Counted from the stretch's first letter, positions 16,660 through 26,252 are shown. The stretch: DNA of 64,000 nt from Pseudomonadota bacterium (GCA_018241425.1 JAFEDU010000004.1:1-64000), one strand, 5' to 3'. Program-made: numbers and translations. The notes: generated by a model from the letters alone, not told the origin.

Positions 16660-18247
16660 GGCCGGCGCCCCCGATGCTGTGGCCCGCAGACTTCAACGGC
16701 GGCTGCAGCCTGATCCGCTGCCACTGGGCGCGCGAGGCGAGCTTCAGGTACCCGGCCAGGTCCGGCAGCTGCTCGATCTGGGCGGGCATCACGGCGCTCT
16801 CGCTCACATGGTGCTCGCTGGTGCTGATGGAGCTGCGCCACGCGCCGGGATGACGTGTGTACGAGTGCTGCATCCGCAGCACCTCGCGCTCGCCGATGAG
16901 CCGCGAGGCAAACTGCGCCGTGCCCCCGCGCTCGCTGGCGGAGCAGCGGAAGATGACGGTGTTCGAGCAGTTTTCCACGATCGTGTCGGCTTCCCCGGCA
17001 CCATAAGTGGAGGAGACCTGAGCGACCGACTGGAATCCCAGCACGCAGCGGCCCCCGAATTTCCGCAGGCGCGCCAGGGCATCCTTCAGCCCGTCGATCT
17101 GGCCGAGTGCGTCGAGCTCGTCGACGACGAACCACAGGCGCGCCTCCTGTTGCTGAGGTGGCTCGCGGTTCATTGCCTCGAAAATTGCCAGGCGCATCCA
17201 TGCACTGATCGTCGAGCGCAGCGCTGCGATCTGCCCCGCCCGGTAGGGAAGGAACAGCACCCCACCCCTGCGATCCTGGTTGCCGCGCACCCAGGAGCGG
17301 ACACTGAGCGGATCGCTCCTCTGGCGCGCCACGTGCTCGAGTGCGCCCACCGCGGAGCTCGTGACAGAGCGGATAGAATCAAACATCCGCCCGTTGTGCT
17401 CCTCCAAGAAGGGCTGCGCCGGCGTTCCCGCGACCAGCGTACGCAGCTCGGAGGTCTCGGCGACCACCAGCAGCCGATACAGCTCGCTGACATCGCGGCT
17501 GCCCGCGGCGTGCGCCTGTGAGGCAACCGCGCTGAAGAAAGTCCGCGCGTAAGCACGCCAGCTGCGGTCGGAGCCTTCGTGATCGGGGATCAGCGACCGT
17601 GCCAGCTGGTCGACGTCGTACGCGTTCTCGATCTCGCCGAACAGGTCCCAGCGCGCCGAACCGGCCTCGAAGGGGTTGAGGATGACGTCGCCGCGCCCTG
17701 CATCGTAGAAGCGCCGCAGGTAGCCCCCGTCGGGGTCGGCGATCACCGCGCGGTCGCCGCGGAGCAGGGCCGCCTGCAGCAGCTCGTGGATCGCAGTGCT
17801 CTTGCCGGTGCCGGTCGTGCCCACGAGCTTGAAGTGCTTGCTCTCGTCGGCCGCGGGGATGGGAACGCCGCCGAGGGTGAGTTCGTGCCCGACCGCGTGC
17901 GCGTGCGGCGGCCGCGGCTCAGCCTCCTCGACCCGGGCACCGCGCAGGTACCCGGACGCGCTGCCGGCACGACGGGCCAGGGCCTTCCCGGCAAGCCAGC
18001 CGAGCGCGGCCGCGGTCCCCGCTGCGGCCGGTATGGCCGGGAGGCTGCCCAGGGCGAGTCCCAGGGTGCGCGCCAGCGGCGCGGCTGCGGCGAAGGCCGC
18101 ACCCGCACCGATCGTCACCGCTGCGCCAGCCAGGGGCGCGGCAAGAAACTGGCGCAACGGCGCGCGGCCGCGGACCAGGGCCGCCACCAGGGGCGCCTCG
18201 ACCGTGGCGTAGGCCGCCATGAGCCCCGACCAGCCGTGCAGGTTCAT
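16646..18247 (-). CDS. VirD4/TraD-like coupling protein 1
   Basis: Type IV coupling ATPase of 533 residues. Hydrophobic segments at about 35-60 and 63-88 form the membrane anchor. Walker A is GTTGTGKST (143-151), Walker B is LWFVVDELDALG, followed by FGGRCVLGFQSVAQVS and a C-terminal TraG-D domain. The start ATG overlaps the VirB11 stop (TGATG), so it is translationally linked to the secretion block. The product is paralogous to the 459-residue coupling protein at 14804-16183, an unusual tandem pair in one transfer module. Confidence 0.87.
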   Translation of the reverse strand: MNLHGWSGLMAAYATVEAPLVAALVRGRAPLRQFLAAPLAGAAVTIGAGAAFAAAAPLARTLGLALGSLPAIPAAAGTAAALGWLAGKALARRAGSASGYLRGARVEEAEPRPPHAHAVGHELTLGGVPIPAADESKHFKLVGTTGTGKSTAIHELLQAALLRGDRAVIADPDGGYLRRFYDAGRGDVILNPFEAGSARWDLFGEIENAYDVDQLARSLIPDHEGSDRSWRAYARTFFSAVASQAHAAGSRDVSELYRLLVVAETSELRTLVAGTPAQPFLEEHNGRMFDSIRSVTSSAVGALEHVARQRSDPLSVRSWVRGNQDRRGGVLFLPYRAGQIAALRSTISAWMRLAIFEAMNREPPQQQEARLWFVVDELDALGQIDGLKDALARLRKFGGRCVLGFQSVAQVSSTYGAGEADTIVENCSNTVIFRCSASERGGTAQFASRLIGEREVLRMQHSYTRHPGAWRSSISTSEHHVSESAVMPAQIEQLPDLAGYLKLASRAQWQRIRLQPPLKSAGHSIGGAGHELA

Positions 18248-19317
18248 CAGGGGTTCGTGCCGGGATCGCCGCAGTGTTGCTTGCGCTGCGGCTCGTACCA
18301 GATCTCGCGCACGACGCGGCGATGCTGCTCGACATCGCACTGGATCACGACATCCACCAGCAGGTACAGGAGGCTGCGGATGTCCGCACGCGCCAGGGTG
18401 CGGCCGGCCGGACTCTGCTTGATGAGCAGCGTCAGCTGCTCGAAGGCCAGTTCGGCGCTCGTGGCGTGCACGCTCGTGACCGAACCGGGGTGACCGGAGT
18501 TCACGTTCCGGAGGTAGTCGAAGGCCTCCTCCGCGCGCAGCTCCGCCAGCAGGATGCGGTCCGGGCGCATGCGCAGGCAGCACTCCAGGAGCTGCTTGGG
18601 CGTGACCCGCGCGAGTCCCTGGCCATCCTTGCTGTAGTACAGGCGCACGTGATTCGGATGGGCATCGAGGACCAGTTCACGGGCGTCCTCGATGGTCACC
18701 AGGCGCTCCTCGCTGGGAATCTCACGGATGAGCGCCTTGGTCCAGGTGGTCTTGCCCGAGCCCGTCGCCCCGGATACCACGATGTTCTTGCGGGCCCGCA
18801 CCGCGAGACGCATGAAGGCGGCGAACTCCCCGGCGCGATGCAGCTTCAGCAGTTCCCGCTCGCAGACCGCGCCGGGCTTCGCGCCGCGCTCCAGTGAGGA
18901 CAGCGCCCCGCGCTCGGCCAGCTCCGCAATCGTCCAGACGCGCTCGGCGGGCCTGCGGATCGTGATCGCGACGCATCCTGCGGTCGTGGCCGGCGGCAGT
19001 ACGATCTGGATGCGCTCGCCGGAGGGGAGCCACGCCGACAGGAGCGGGAGTGACTCATCGACCCGCTGGCGCGTGACGTTGGCGATGAGCTTGGCGAGCC
19101 GCCGGCACCAGTCGAAGTCCGCGAAGCGCAGCTCTTCCCGGTGCCAGCCGCTGGCAGTCTCCAGGTACGCCTCGCGCGGCCGGTTGATGCAAAGCTCGGT
19201 CACCTCCGGGTCGCACAGCAGCGGTCGCAGGGCGCGCATCGTGAGCTCCAGCGCGCTGTGCTCGGGACCCGCGGGCCTGCGCACGCTGCCCTCAGGGCAC
19301 GGCGGAGTGCAGCTCAT
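18247..19317 (-). CDS. virB11: VirB11-like secretion ATPase
   Basis: Hexameric traffic ATPase of 356 residues at the cytoplasmic base of the type IV secretion system, powering assembly and substrate transfer. Walker A reads SGATGSGKTTWTKA. The Asp box lies in TIEDARELV, the region MRPDRILLAELRAEEAF contains Walker B, and the His box is SGHPGSVTSVHA. The ATG lies inside the end of virB10 (26-base overlap). The 1-base TGATG overlap passes translation on to the coupling protein. Confidence 0.92.
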   Translation of the reverse strand: MSCTPPCPEGSVRRPAGPEHSALELTMRALRPLLCDPEVTELCINRPREAYLETASGWHREELRFADFDWCRRLAKLIANVTRQRVDESLPLLSAWLPSGERIQIVLPPATTAGCVAITIRRPAERVWTIAELAERGALSSLERGAKPGAVCERELLKLHRAGEFAAFMRLAVRARKNIVVSGATGSGKTTWTKALIREIPSEERLVTIEDARELVLDAHPNHVRLYYSKDGQGLARVTPKQLLECCLRMRPDRILLAELRAEEAFDYLRNVNSGHPGSVTSVHATSAELAFEQLTLLIKQSPAGRTLARADIRSLLYLLVDVVIQCDVEQHRRVVREIWYEPQRKQHCGDPGTNP

Positions 19318-20461
19318 ATACCGTCCGGAAGTCGACGTCGCGCGCCACCAGGACCTGGATGCGCTCGCCGTTCGCCTTCGTGAGCGTGGGTGGGATCTGG
19401 GCGCTCTCCTTGAGCGACTCGGTGAGCACGTCCTGGGAGGCGCCCGGCGCGTAGATCACCGCGCCGCTGCGGCTGCTGGCCGCCTGGACACCCGCCTGTA
19501 CACCCCCATCGATCACCGAGATCAGGATGGCGGCGCCGAAGCGCTGCCAGAAGTGGCGTTCGACCTCCCCGCCCAGGCCTGCGCGCCCGAGCTCATCGGT
19601 ACCGGGCGAGTTGAGCGGCACGACCACCCCACCGGGGGTACGGGCCTCGCTCCACAGCACGAACAGGCGCGCCTGTCCCTGCTGAAGCTGGCCGCGCGTC
19701 TCGCCCACCAGCTTGGTACCGCGCTCCATGAGCACCACCTTGCCGTCCGCGCCGAAGGTGTCGGCGGCCGTGATGCAGGTCGTAAGACCGGGGAGCGTGG
19801 AGTCGATGGCGGTCTCGAGCGTGCAGTCGAGGAAGGCCCCCCGGGGCAGCAGAAAGCGCGGATCCGGCAGGCGCTGGGCGGAGGCCGCGGCAGCGACGGT
19901 CGGCTCGAGGAGGCCTCCCAGCGCGGAGCCGGCGGTCGGCGCCCGGGCGGCCGGCGATCCCGTGCCCGCGGCGGGCGGTGCGGCCTGTGGGGACTCGCGC
20001 GCGAACACGGCCCCGCCGAGCTCGCGCTGCTGCCGCAGCTGCGCGGGCGAGGGTTCCTGCGGCCCAGGAGCCGGTAAAGCCTGCGAGGAGGATGGCGGGG
20101 ACTGGGCCTCCAGGAGCGGAAGGTCCGGTGGGCCAGGCGCCGGCACCGCGGATGCGACGGCCGGGACAGTGACTGGCGCAAGTACCGGCCCCAGGGCAGG
20201 CAGCGTCATCTCGCCCTGTGCGCGCGCGCTCGCCTGGGACTGGGCCTTGCGCCGCGCCGCGGCGGGACGATCCAGGGCGTGCGCGTAGTACCAGTAGAGC
20301 GAGGCAACCGCGAGCGAGCCGATGAAGAGCGCCGCGAGCAGGCCGCTGGAGCGCGACCGCAAGCTCGCGGACTCGTGCACGATGGCCGCGCCACGCTCTC
20401 CCGGGACCGCCGACACGGTCGCCCCCGGGCCCGCAGAAGCGTCATTCCCGGCAGGGTTCAT
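19292..20461 (-). CDS. virB10: VirB10-like energy-sensing channel protein
   Basis: Inner-membrane protein of 389 residues that spans the periplasm and forms the outer-membrane pore ring with VirB7 and VirB9. One transmembrane helix (about 42-58) is followed by a long Pro/Ala-rich linker (about 65-185) and a conserved C-terminal TrbI/VirB10 domain. That domain has FLPRGAFLDCTLETAIDS-like sequence, GTKLVGE and LNSPGTDELGRAGLGG, with the antenna region IDGG-VQAG. It overlaps virB9 by an ATGA. Confidence 0.92.
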   Translation of the reverse strand: MNPAGNDASAGPGATVSAVPGERGAAIVHESASLRSRSSGLLAALFIGSLAVASLYWYYAHALDRPAAARRKAQSQASARAQGEMTLPALGPVLAPVTVPAVASAVPAPGPPDLPLLEAQSPPSSSQALPAPGPQEPSPAQLRQQRELGGAVFARESPQAAPPAAGTGSPAARAPTAGSALGGLLEPTVAAAASAQRLPDPRFLLPRGAFLDCTLETAIDSTLPGLTTCITAADTFGADGKVVLMERGTKLVGETRGQLQQGQARLFVLWSEARTPGGVVVPLNSPGTDELGRAGLGGEVERHFWQRFGAAILISVIDGGVQAGVQAASSRSGAVIYAPGASQDVLTESLKESAQIPPTLTKANGERIQVLVARDVDFRTVYELHSAVP

Positions 20462-21249
20462 GGGCGCACCTCGCGCTGCAGCCGGCGCACCGCCGGGGTC
20501 ACCGTGCCGCTGCCGAGCGCCGCGCCGCCGCCGGCGAAGCGCTGGTTCACGATGCAGCCGGTCAGCGCACCGCGGCGCACGACGAAGCGGCGTGCCACCC
20601 GGTGCAGGACCAGCTCGTCGGCGACGACCGTGAAGTTCACGAGTGACTCGCTGCCGTCCTCGTTAAAAAGGAACACCGCCGGCAGCTCCTGGCGCGCCCC
20701 GAAACGCACGTGTGTCTGCACGCCGTCGTCCCAGGCGCTTTCGGGCTTCAGTGCCGCAGGCCCGCAGTAGGCGTAGGCCAGGTTGTGCGGTCGGGTGTCG
20801 GCGGCGCGCACCAGCTGTTCTTCGAGGTGCGCGGCGGGAGGCTCCGGCGAGGGTGGCGCTGCATAGACGAAGCGCACCGCGTACACGACCTCCATGGTGT
20901 GCGGACGTCGCAGGGCCGCCCGGTAATCGAAGTGGTAGGTTCGCCTATCGGTGATCACCGTCAGGTTGGTCGCCACCGGTGCGGCCTTGGGCTTGATGAA
21001 GAGATGGTTGTCCTGGGCCGCGTACGCCAGGCTGTCCAGGTCCCCGGCGCCCAGGCCCACGAAGCGCTCACCCGGCTCGAATTCGACGTCGATCTGCCAG
21101 CCTGCATAACCCTCGAGCCGGTAGACCTCGTCCGGCGCCCACACCAGGGTGCGCAGGCGGGGGTCGGCAACTCCCTCCGCCGCGGCGACTGCGGAACCGA
21201 GCAGCAGCAGTACCCCGGGAAGAACTCGCGACAACGACACGTCAACCAC
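20458..21249 (-). CDS. virB9: VirB9-like outer-membrane complex protein
   Basis: Periplasmic protein of 263 residues with an N-terminal signal peptide (about 1-24, ending AAA). The family pattern is visible: an N-terminal domain with TNLTVITDRRTYHFDY, a linker, then YCGPAALKPESAWDDGVQT and HRVARRFVVRRG in the C-terminal VirB7-binding domain. It starts at GTG 21249, overlapping virB8 by 8 bases. Confidence 0.9.
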   Translation of the reverse strand: MVDVSLSRVLPGVLLLLGSAVAAAEGVADPRLRTLVWAPDEVYRLEGYAGWQIDVEFEPGERFVGLGAGDLDSLAYAAQDNHLFIKPKAAPVATNLTVITDRRTYHFDYRAALRRPHTMEVVYAVRFVYAAPPSPEPPAAHLEEQLVRAADTRPHNLAYAYCGPAALKPESAWDDGVQTHVRFGARQELPAVFLFNEDGSESLVNFTVVADELVLHRVARRFVVRRGALTGCIVNQRFAGGGAALGSGTVTPAVRRLQREVRP

Positions 21250-21955
21250 CCCGCGCCGCCACCGGACCGGGATCCTGCACTTCCGGTTCGGTGGTGAGCT
21301 CGATGACCTTGAAGCCCAGTGGATTCCAGCGCCGCACGCGCACGTCCTGGGAAGGCGTGGCGAAGGCGTACTGGATGGTCGCGACCCAGTGGGTCACCTG
21401 CTCGTCGGCGCCACCCGCAGCTCGCTGCGCCTTCAGGTAACGCACCTGCGCCAGGTCGGTTACCCCGCTGGCTCGCTGGAAGAAACTGACCGACTGCACC
21501 TGTACGCGGACGCTGCTGCCATCCTTGTGGACATTGAGCGGCGATGCCGGGTTGTGCGGATTCCACAGTGCATACCAGGCCTGGTTGCGCTGCGCGCCGT
21601 GAAAGGAACCGCACTCCTCGTAGTCACTCTCGGCGGTCGCGAAGTTGAAGCGCTCGCACACCGTGACGTAGTGGGTAAGGAAGTAGCGCGTGACGGCGGG
21701 CTCCGCCACGGCACCGGGGGCGTACACCGGCACCGTGTCCACGACCCCGGTCGTGCGGTCGACGCGGATCACGTACGGCTCGACGCGCTTCAGCGGCAGC
21801 AACAGCACGAGCGTGACCCCGGACAGGAGCGCGAGGGCCCAGCCGGCCGCGGCGACCAGCCACGCCCGCCGTGCGCTGCGCGCCGCGTCCCGGTAACGGT
21901 CCGCATCCCAGGTGCGTGCACCCTCGAAGTACGCCTCCAGTCCCTCAGCGCTCAT
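21242..21955 (-). CDS. virB8: VirB8-like inner-membrane assembly factor
   Basis: Bitopic inner-membrane protein of 237 residues: short cytoplasmic tail, one transmembrane helix (about 32-53), then an NTF2-like periplasmic domain. The family NPxG motif is present as NPLGFKV near the C-terminus. It contacts VirB10 and VirB5 during assembly in known systems. The start overlaps the virB7 stop by 11 bases. Confidence 0.9.
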   Translation of the reverse strand: MSAEGLEAYFEGARTWDADRYRDAARSARRAWLVAAAGWALALLSGVTLVLLLPLKRVEPYVIRVDRTTGVVDTVPVYAPGAVAEPAVTRYFLTHYVTVCERFNFATAESDYEECGSFHGAQRNQAWYALWNPHNPASPLNVHKDGSSVRVQVQSVSFFQRASGVTDLAQVRYLKAQRAAGGADEQVTHWVATIQYAFATPSQDVRVRRWNPLGFKVIELTTEPEVQDPGPVAARGG

Positions 21956-22088
21956 CGGCGCCCTCCGCTGCCCGGGTCACCGGATTGATCGGCTGCAGGG
22001 GTCCGCTGCAGCGCTGCGGATGCGCGCTGCAGCCGCCGAGCGCCAGCAGCAGCACGGCGAGGAGCGTCCTGGCGACGAGGTGCCTCAC
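21945..22088 (-). CDS. virB7: VirB7-like small lipoprotein
   Basis: A 47-residue lipoprotein that starts at GTG (22088), whose bases also form the virB6 stop (GTGA). It has a basic start, a hydrophobic core and lipobox ALGGC with the lipidated Cys at 20, then a short Pro/Arg-rich tail with a second Cys at 27. In known systems VirB7 anchors VirB9 to the outer membrane, sometimes through a disulphide to such a cysteine. Its place between virB6 and virB8 is the canonical one, which supports the call despite the small size. Confidence 0.85.
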   Translation of the reverse strand: MRHLVARTLLAVLLLALGGCSAHPQRCSGPLQPINPVTRAAEGADER

Positions 22089-23044
22089 TTGGCACCCCAG
22101 CTGTCGCGCGTCACCGTGAAGCGCAGTGCCGGCGCCGGCGCGGTGGCGGTCGGCGCCGGCAGTGCCAGCCCGAGCCCCATGCGCGCGGCGGCGACCCCCC
22201 GGCCCAGGCCCCAGTTCACGAAGCGGCTGGCGAGTGAATGGGTGCTGAGTGCGACGCCGCCGGCGAGCCCTGAGGCAATGGGCATGACCTGGCGCATGAG
22301 CAGGAACACCAGGACCGCCATCAACACCATGTCCAGGGCATCGACGGTGAGGATGGCCGCCCCGCGCGCCGCAGTCTGCTGGGCGTAGTTCGCGACGATG
22401 CGCAGGAGCAGTGCCGCCGACAGCACCGTCAGGACGCTGATCAGGGCGTAGTTTGCGAGCTGCGCGAGCCACGCCTCGAAGTAGCGCCGCGTGCTGTCGA
22501 ACAGCAGCATCGCGATGAACAGCGGTCCAAGTGCAAGCAGTACGGCGAGCGCCACGCTCGAGAGCGCGATGAGGAACATGGTGTAGGCGCACAGGAGCCC
22601 CATGAGCACCCACACCACGGCGCCGGCGACGTAGTAGCCGAAGTCGCCGCTGAACACCCCGCCGTTGTTCCACAGCGCATCGGCCACCGCCCCACCCCGG
22701 CTCCAGATCACGTCCAGCGTGGCAACCGGGTCGCTGCTGCCGATGACCGCGGCGGCAAGCTCCGCCGGCGCCCGGTAGAAGGTGTCGACGATCACGTCGT
22801 TGTAGAGCCACAGGTGCAGCGCGCACCCGAGCACCACCGTCAGTAGCGTGATGCGCCTCAGGCCCTCACGGAACGGCTCGTCGATGCGTCCCGTCAGCTG
22901 CAGGAAACCCCACAGGCTGACGTAGACCGCCGCCAGTGTGACCGCTGCCGGCTCGAGGGCAGCCGCCACGCTCGCCGCGTTGGCACCGATGTAATCGGCC
23001 AGCTGGGCGTTCAGCCAGGACCAGAACGTTGCGAAGAAACCCAT
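22085..23044 (-). CDS. virB6: VirB6-like polytopic membrane protein
   Basis: Inner-membrane channel component of 319 residues with about six hydrophobic helices (around 30-50, 67-85, 132-152, 155-180, 190-215 and 230-255) and a hydrophilic C-terminus. It matches the TrbL/VirB6 pattern, including a polar central loop with WSRGGAVADALWNNGG. The ATG at 23044 has GGAG and AGG upstream; the longer open frame beyond it overlaps virB5 and is not conserved. It ends with GTGA into virB7. Confidence 0.87.
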   Translation of the reverse strand: MGFFATFWSWLNAQLADYIGANAASVAAALEPAAVTLAAVYVSLWGFLQLTGRIDEPFREGLRRITLLTVVLGCALHLWLYNDVIVDTFYRAPAELAAAVIGSSDPVATLDVIWSRGGAVADALWNNGGVFSGDFGYYVAGAVVWVLMGLLCAYTMFLIALSSVALAVLLALGPLFIAMLLFDSTRRYFEAWLAQLANYALISVLTVLSAALLLRIVANYAQQTAARGAAILTVDALDMVLMAVLVFLLMRQVMPIASGLAGGVALSTHSLASRFVNWGLGRGVAAARMGLGLALPAPTATAPAPALRFTVTRDSWGAK

Positions 23045-23069
23045 TGCCTGCTCCCCGTGTGCGCGGCAC

Positions 23070-23771
23070 TCACGGTGCCGGGCTGAAGCGGGCGTCGAAC
23101 CGCCCGTGACCCGCGATGGCGAGCTCGCGGGCATGCTGCCGGTCGAGCTCGGACTGCGCCTGCTGCGTCTGGAAGAGCACCTGCAGCTTGGTGTTCTCGT
23201 TCTGGAGCATCCCCGCCTCGGCACTGATGCGTGCCGCCAGATCGAGCGCCGCCTTCTGATCGCTCGCCTGCCCGATGGCATTGATCAGCTGCTGCAGTGC
23301 CGCGAACCGGGCGCTGGCGTTGCTGAGCGCCTGCTGGGCCAGGCCCGAGAGCACCGCAGGGTCGCGGCGCTCGGCGCCCAGCTGGGCGGCCGCGGCCGGG
23401 CCCAGCGCCTTCAGCTGCGTATCGGTGAGCACGGCGACCGAGGCCTGCGCCGCCCGTACGCTCGCGTCGAGCGCTGCGAAGCTGCCCCCCGGCAGCGCGA
23501 GCAGCGCGGACCCATCGCTCGGCAGGTAGTTGCGGTTGGTACCCGACAACAGCGACTGCATCCCACGGGTGCCGGTCATCGCCTGGAACTCCGCCTGCGC
23601 CTGGGACAGCTGGCTGCGCGCGGTCGCCAGCTGCTGCTCGAGGGTCTGAACCTGCTCGATCAGCTGGGTGACCGAGGCCACGTCGATGACGGCGAACTGC
23701 GCCTGCGCGAGTGGTGCACCCAGGCATCCGGCAAGCAGGGCGGCGACGGCCGCGAGTCGGGAGGTCTTCAT
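23070..23771 (-). CDS. virB5: VirB5-like minor pilin protein
   Basis: Secreted protein of 233 residues with a Sec signal peptide (about 1-24, AQA-QF). The rest is almost wholly alpha-helical with long Gln/Ala-rich segments (SVTQLIEQVQTLEQQLATAR, LDLAARISAEAGMLQNENTK), as in the VirB5/TraC three-helix fold. The family acts at the pilus tip in adhesion. It lies 12 bases after virB4 and 25 before virB6. Confidence 0.85.
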   Translation of the reverse strand: MKTSRLAAVAALLAGCLGAPLAQAQFAVIDVASVTQLIEQVQTLEQQLATARSQLSQAQAEFQAMTGTRGMQSLLSGTNRNYLPSDGSALLALPGGSFAALDASVRAAQASVAVLTDTQLKALGPAAAAQLGAERRDPAVLSGLAQQALSNASARFAALQQLINAIGQASDQKAALDLAARISAEAGMLQNENTKLQVLFQTQQAQSELDRQHARELAIAGHGRFDARFSPAP

Positions 23772-23783
23772 GCGGTCTGCTCC

Positions 23784-26252
23784 TCAGGTGAGAGTTGTGG
23801 GTTCGGGTGCGGGGTCGAGGCCTGCCATGAACGGCGGCAGCCACTGCTCCACCGCCGCGCCGCAGGACTCCTGCAGCCGGTGCATGCGCGCCACCTCGCG
23901 CGCCCGCCCCGAGATGACGGCGAGCTCGGCGTCGCATCCCTTGAGATCCAGGCGGCACACGATGCTGTGGTGGCCCTGCTTGACGAGGAACGTGCGCGAC
24001 CCGGGGTCGAGTTGCTCGCGGATCAGACGGAATTCGCGCTCGCTGAGGCCGAGTCCCTCGATGTAGTCCTGTGGGTGAGCCTCGGTGCTCGGAAAGAACA
24101 CCTTGGTCGGCGTCTGTTCCACGATGGTGCGGCTGATGGGGCTTGCCAGGACGTCGCTCGGGCTCTGGGTCGCCAGGCACATGACCCCGTTCAGCTTGCG
24201 CCAGGTCTTGGGGCCGTCCTTGGCGAACGACTCGAAGGCGGCATCGGACAGGAGGCGCCAGAACTCGTCCATCCAGCACACCAGGCGCCGCCCGTCGAGC
24301 AGCTGCCGCACCAGATGAAAGATATAAAGAGTGAGCGGTGCTCGGGTGGCCTCGTGCCCGAGGAACTCGGTGACATCGAAGCCGATGACGGCCCGGCCGT
24401 CGAGGCGCGCGGCGATCGAGTCATCCGGGTTGTCAAACACCCAGGCGTAGTCTCCCTGGGTGCTCTCACACCAGCGCGACAGGCGCGCGTGCACGCCCTC
24501 CGGATCGGTCGGGTCCAGGAAATCGATGAGTCGGGACAGACGGCGGGCCGCCGGCTCGAGCGCGAGGGTCCCGCGCAGCGCCTGCTCCAGGTCGGCGCTC
24601 TCGCGGGCGCTGAGGGCGGCGTTGCCGCCCTGACGGACCAGGAGCTGCAACCAGCCACGCAGGAATTCGCTGTGCTGCGGCCCCTCCGGCAGCTGCAGCG
24701 GGTTGAACCCGGTTGGCAGGCCCTGCCGCAGCTCAAAGTACTCTCCGCCGAGCGCGCGCACGAGAATTTCCAGGCCCCGATCCTTGTCGAAGATCACCTG
24801 GGTCGCGCCCTGGCTGCTGAGCAGCGTGACGAGGAAGCCGATGAACACCGTCTTGCCGGAGCCCGTCGGCCCGCAGATGAGCGTGTGCCCGGTGTCCTTG
24901 CGACTGCCGCCTTCCGGGTCCGAGGGATCGCTCGCGTGCAGCGAGAAGTAGTACGGCGAGCGCGCCGCTGTCGAGAGCAACGCCAGTGCCTCGCCCCAGT
25001 GATTCCCGTCCGGCCGCCCGCCGGGGTAATTGTGAAAGGGGGCCATCGCGGCGAAATTGCGCGACGTGATCGGCGCCTGCCGCGGGCGCATGGCGAAGTT
25101 TCCGGGCAGCTGCGCCCAGAAGGCCGCCTCCAGCGCCAGGTCCTCGCGCGCCACCGTCATGCCGGTGTCGGCGAGCAGGCTGCGCGCCTGTGCCACGCAG
25201 TCATTCAGGGGCCGCAGGCGCCGCGCGTCGTCAGGATCGTCGGCGGCCACCTCGGCGAGCACCTGCAGCGTGAAATGGTGGTCGCCGATGGCGAACTCAT
25301 TTGCCGCGAGCCCGTCGAGCGCCTGCTTCAGCTGCGCGGCCTGTGAGACCGCGAAGTCCCCGGCATTGACGAGCCGGTTGAACTGGCGCTGCAGCAGCGA
25401 CTGCCCCGCCGCACGCGAGACGAACGAGAACGACTGGGCGAGGATCAGCGGGAACGGGGCCGACAGCAGCCGGTTGTACATGCCCACCGTACTGGGCGTC
25501 GGGTACTCCTTGATGCCCAGCACCGCGCCCACGCGCGTCGCCGTCGGCAGCCGGTACTCGATCGCCTCGTTGCCGAACATCAGCCGGGTCGTGGTCAGCG
25601 CCTCGCTGATGGGACCTGCCGGCAGCGGGACCGGGCGCATCTCGCCGTTCACCAGGAGCGCCAGGTACTCGAGCAGCGCCGAATACCAGCGGCCGCCGCG
25701 GGCGTAGACGCGCAGGCCCTCCGGCTCGTAGCGCGCGAGCGATACCTCCAGGGTGCGCGCGAGCTTCTCGCTGGCGTTGAGCCCGGCCAGGAGGTCGCGC
25801 CGCGCCTCCGCCGGTCGCGAGCGCTCGAGCAACCGCGAAAGTAGGCCCACGGCCCTGCCGGGAGCCGGGCGGTAGAGCAGCGCGACGTACAGCTCGTTGG
25901 CCATCAGGACTTCCTGGGCCAGGCGCTTACCGTAGCTCGCGGCCAGGTGGACTGCGAAACTGCCGCGCGCGGTACCGCGCAGGGTGGCCGCGACGGGCCT
26001 GCGGATGAGGTGCGTCCACAGCGCGACCTCGGGGCTCGCGAGGTTGCGCCACAGCACGTTGAGGCGCTCGTGCCAGGCGTTGAGCTGCGCGTCGTCGGCG
26101 CTCTCGAAGCTCGCGCCGCCCAGCCGGAACGCCTGCAGGTAGTCCCCCGCCGCGGTGCGCACCACCCCGGGTGCGACGTGCGCGCTGTAGGGAATGTGGA
26201 CCGCGGCATTGCGCTCGCGTCGCAGCGCGGCCTGACGCAGCGCGCCCCTCAC
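23784..26252 (-). CDS. virB4: VirB4-like secretion ATPase
   Basis: Largest ATPase of the system, 822 residues, needed for pilus assembly and substrate transport. The N-terminal CagE/TrbE/VirB domain occupies about 1-400. Walker A is CGPTGSGKTVFIGF, Walker B is VCWMDEFWRLL, and the C-terminal motif LATQSPSDVLASP follows. The start is GTG 26252, overlapping the virB3 stop as GTGA; the open frame upstream runs through virB3 in another frame and is not conserved. Confidence 0.92.
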   Translation of the reverse strand: MRGALRQAALRRERNAAVHIPYSAHVAPGVVRTAAGDYLQAFRLGGASFESADDAQLNAWHERLNVLWRNLASPEVALWTHLIRRPVAATLRGTARGSFAVHLAASYGKRLAQEVLMANELYVALLYRPAPGRAVGLLSRLLERSRPAEARRDLLAGLNASEKLARTLEVSLARYEPEGLRVYARGGRWYSALLEYLALLVNGEMRPVPLPAGPISEALTTTRLMFGNEAIEYRLPTATRVGAVLGIKEYPTPSTVGMYNRLLSAPFPLILAQSFSFVSRAAGQSLLQRQFNRLVNAGDFAVSQAAQLKQALDGLAANEFAIGDHHFTLQVLAEVAADDPDDARRLRPLNDCVAQARSLLADTGMTVAREDLALEAAFWAQLPGNFAMRPRQAPITSRNFAAMAPFHNYPGGRPDGNHWGEALALLSTAARSPYYFSLHASDPSDPEGGSRKDTGHTLICGPTGSGKTVFIGFLVTLLSSQGATQVIFDKDRGLEILVRALGGEYFELRQGLPTGFNPLQLPEGPQHSEFLRGWLQLLVRQGGNAALSARESADLEQALRGTLALEPAARRLSRLIDFLDPTDPEGVHARLSRWCESTQGDYAWVFDNPDDSIAARLDGRAVIGFDVTEFLGHEATRAPLTLYIFHLVRQLLDGRRLVCWMDEFWRLLSDAAFESFAKDGPKTWRKLNGVMCLATQSPSDVLASPISRTIVEQTPTKVFFPSTEAHPQDYIEGLGLSEREFRLIREQLDPGSRTFLVKQGHHSIVCRLDLKGCDAELAVISGRAREVARMHRLQESCGAAVEQWLPPFMAGLDPAPEPTTLT

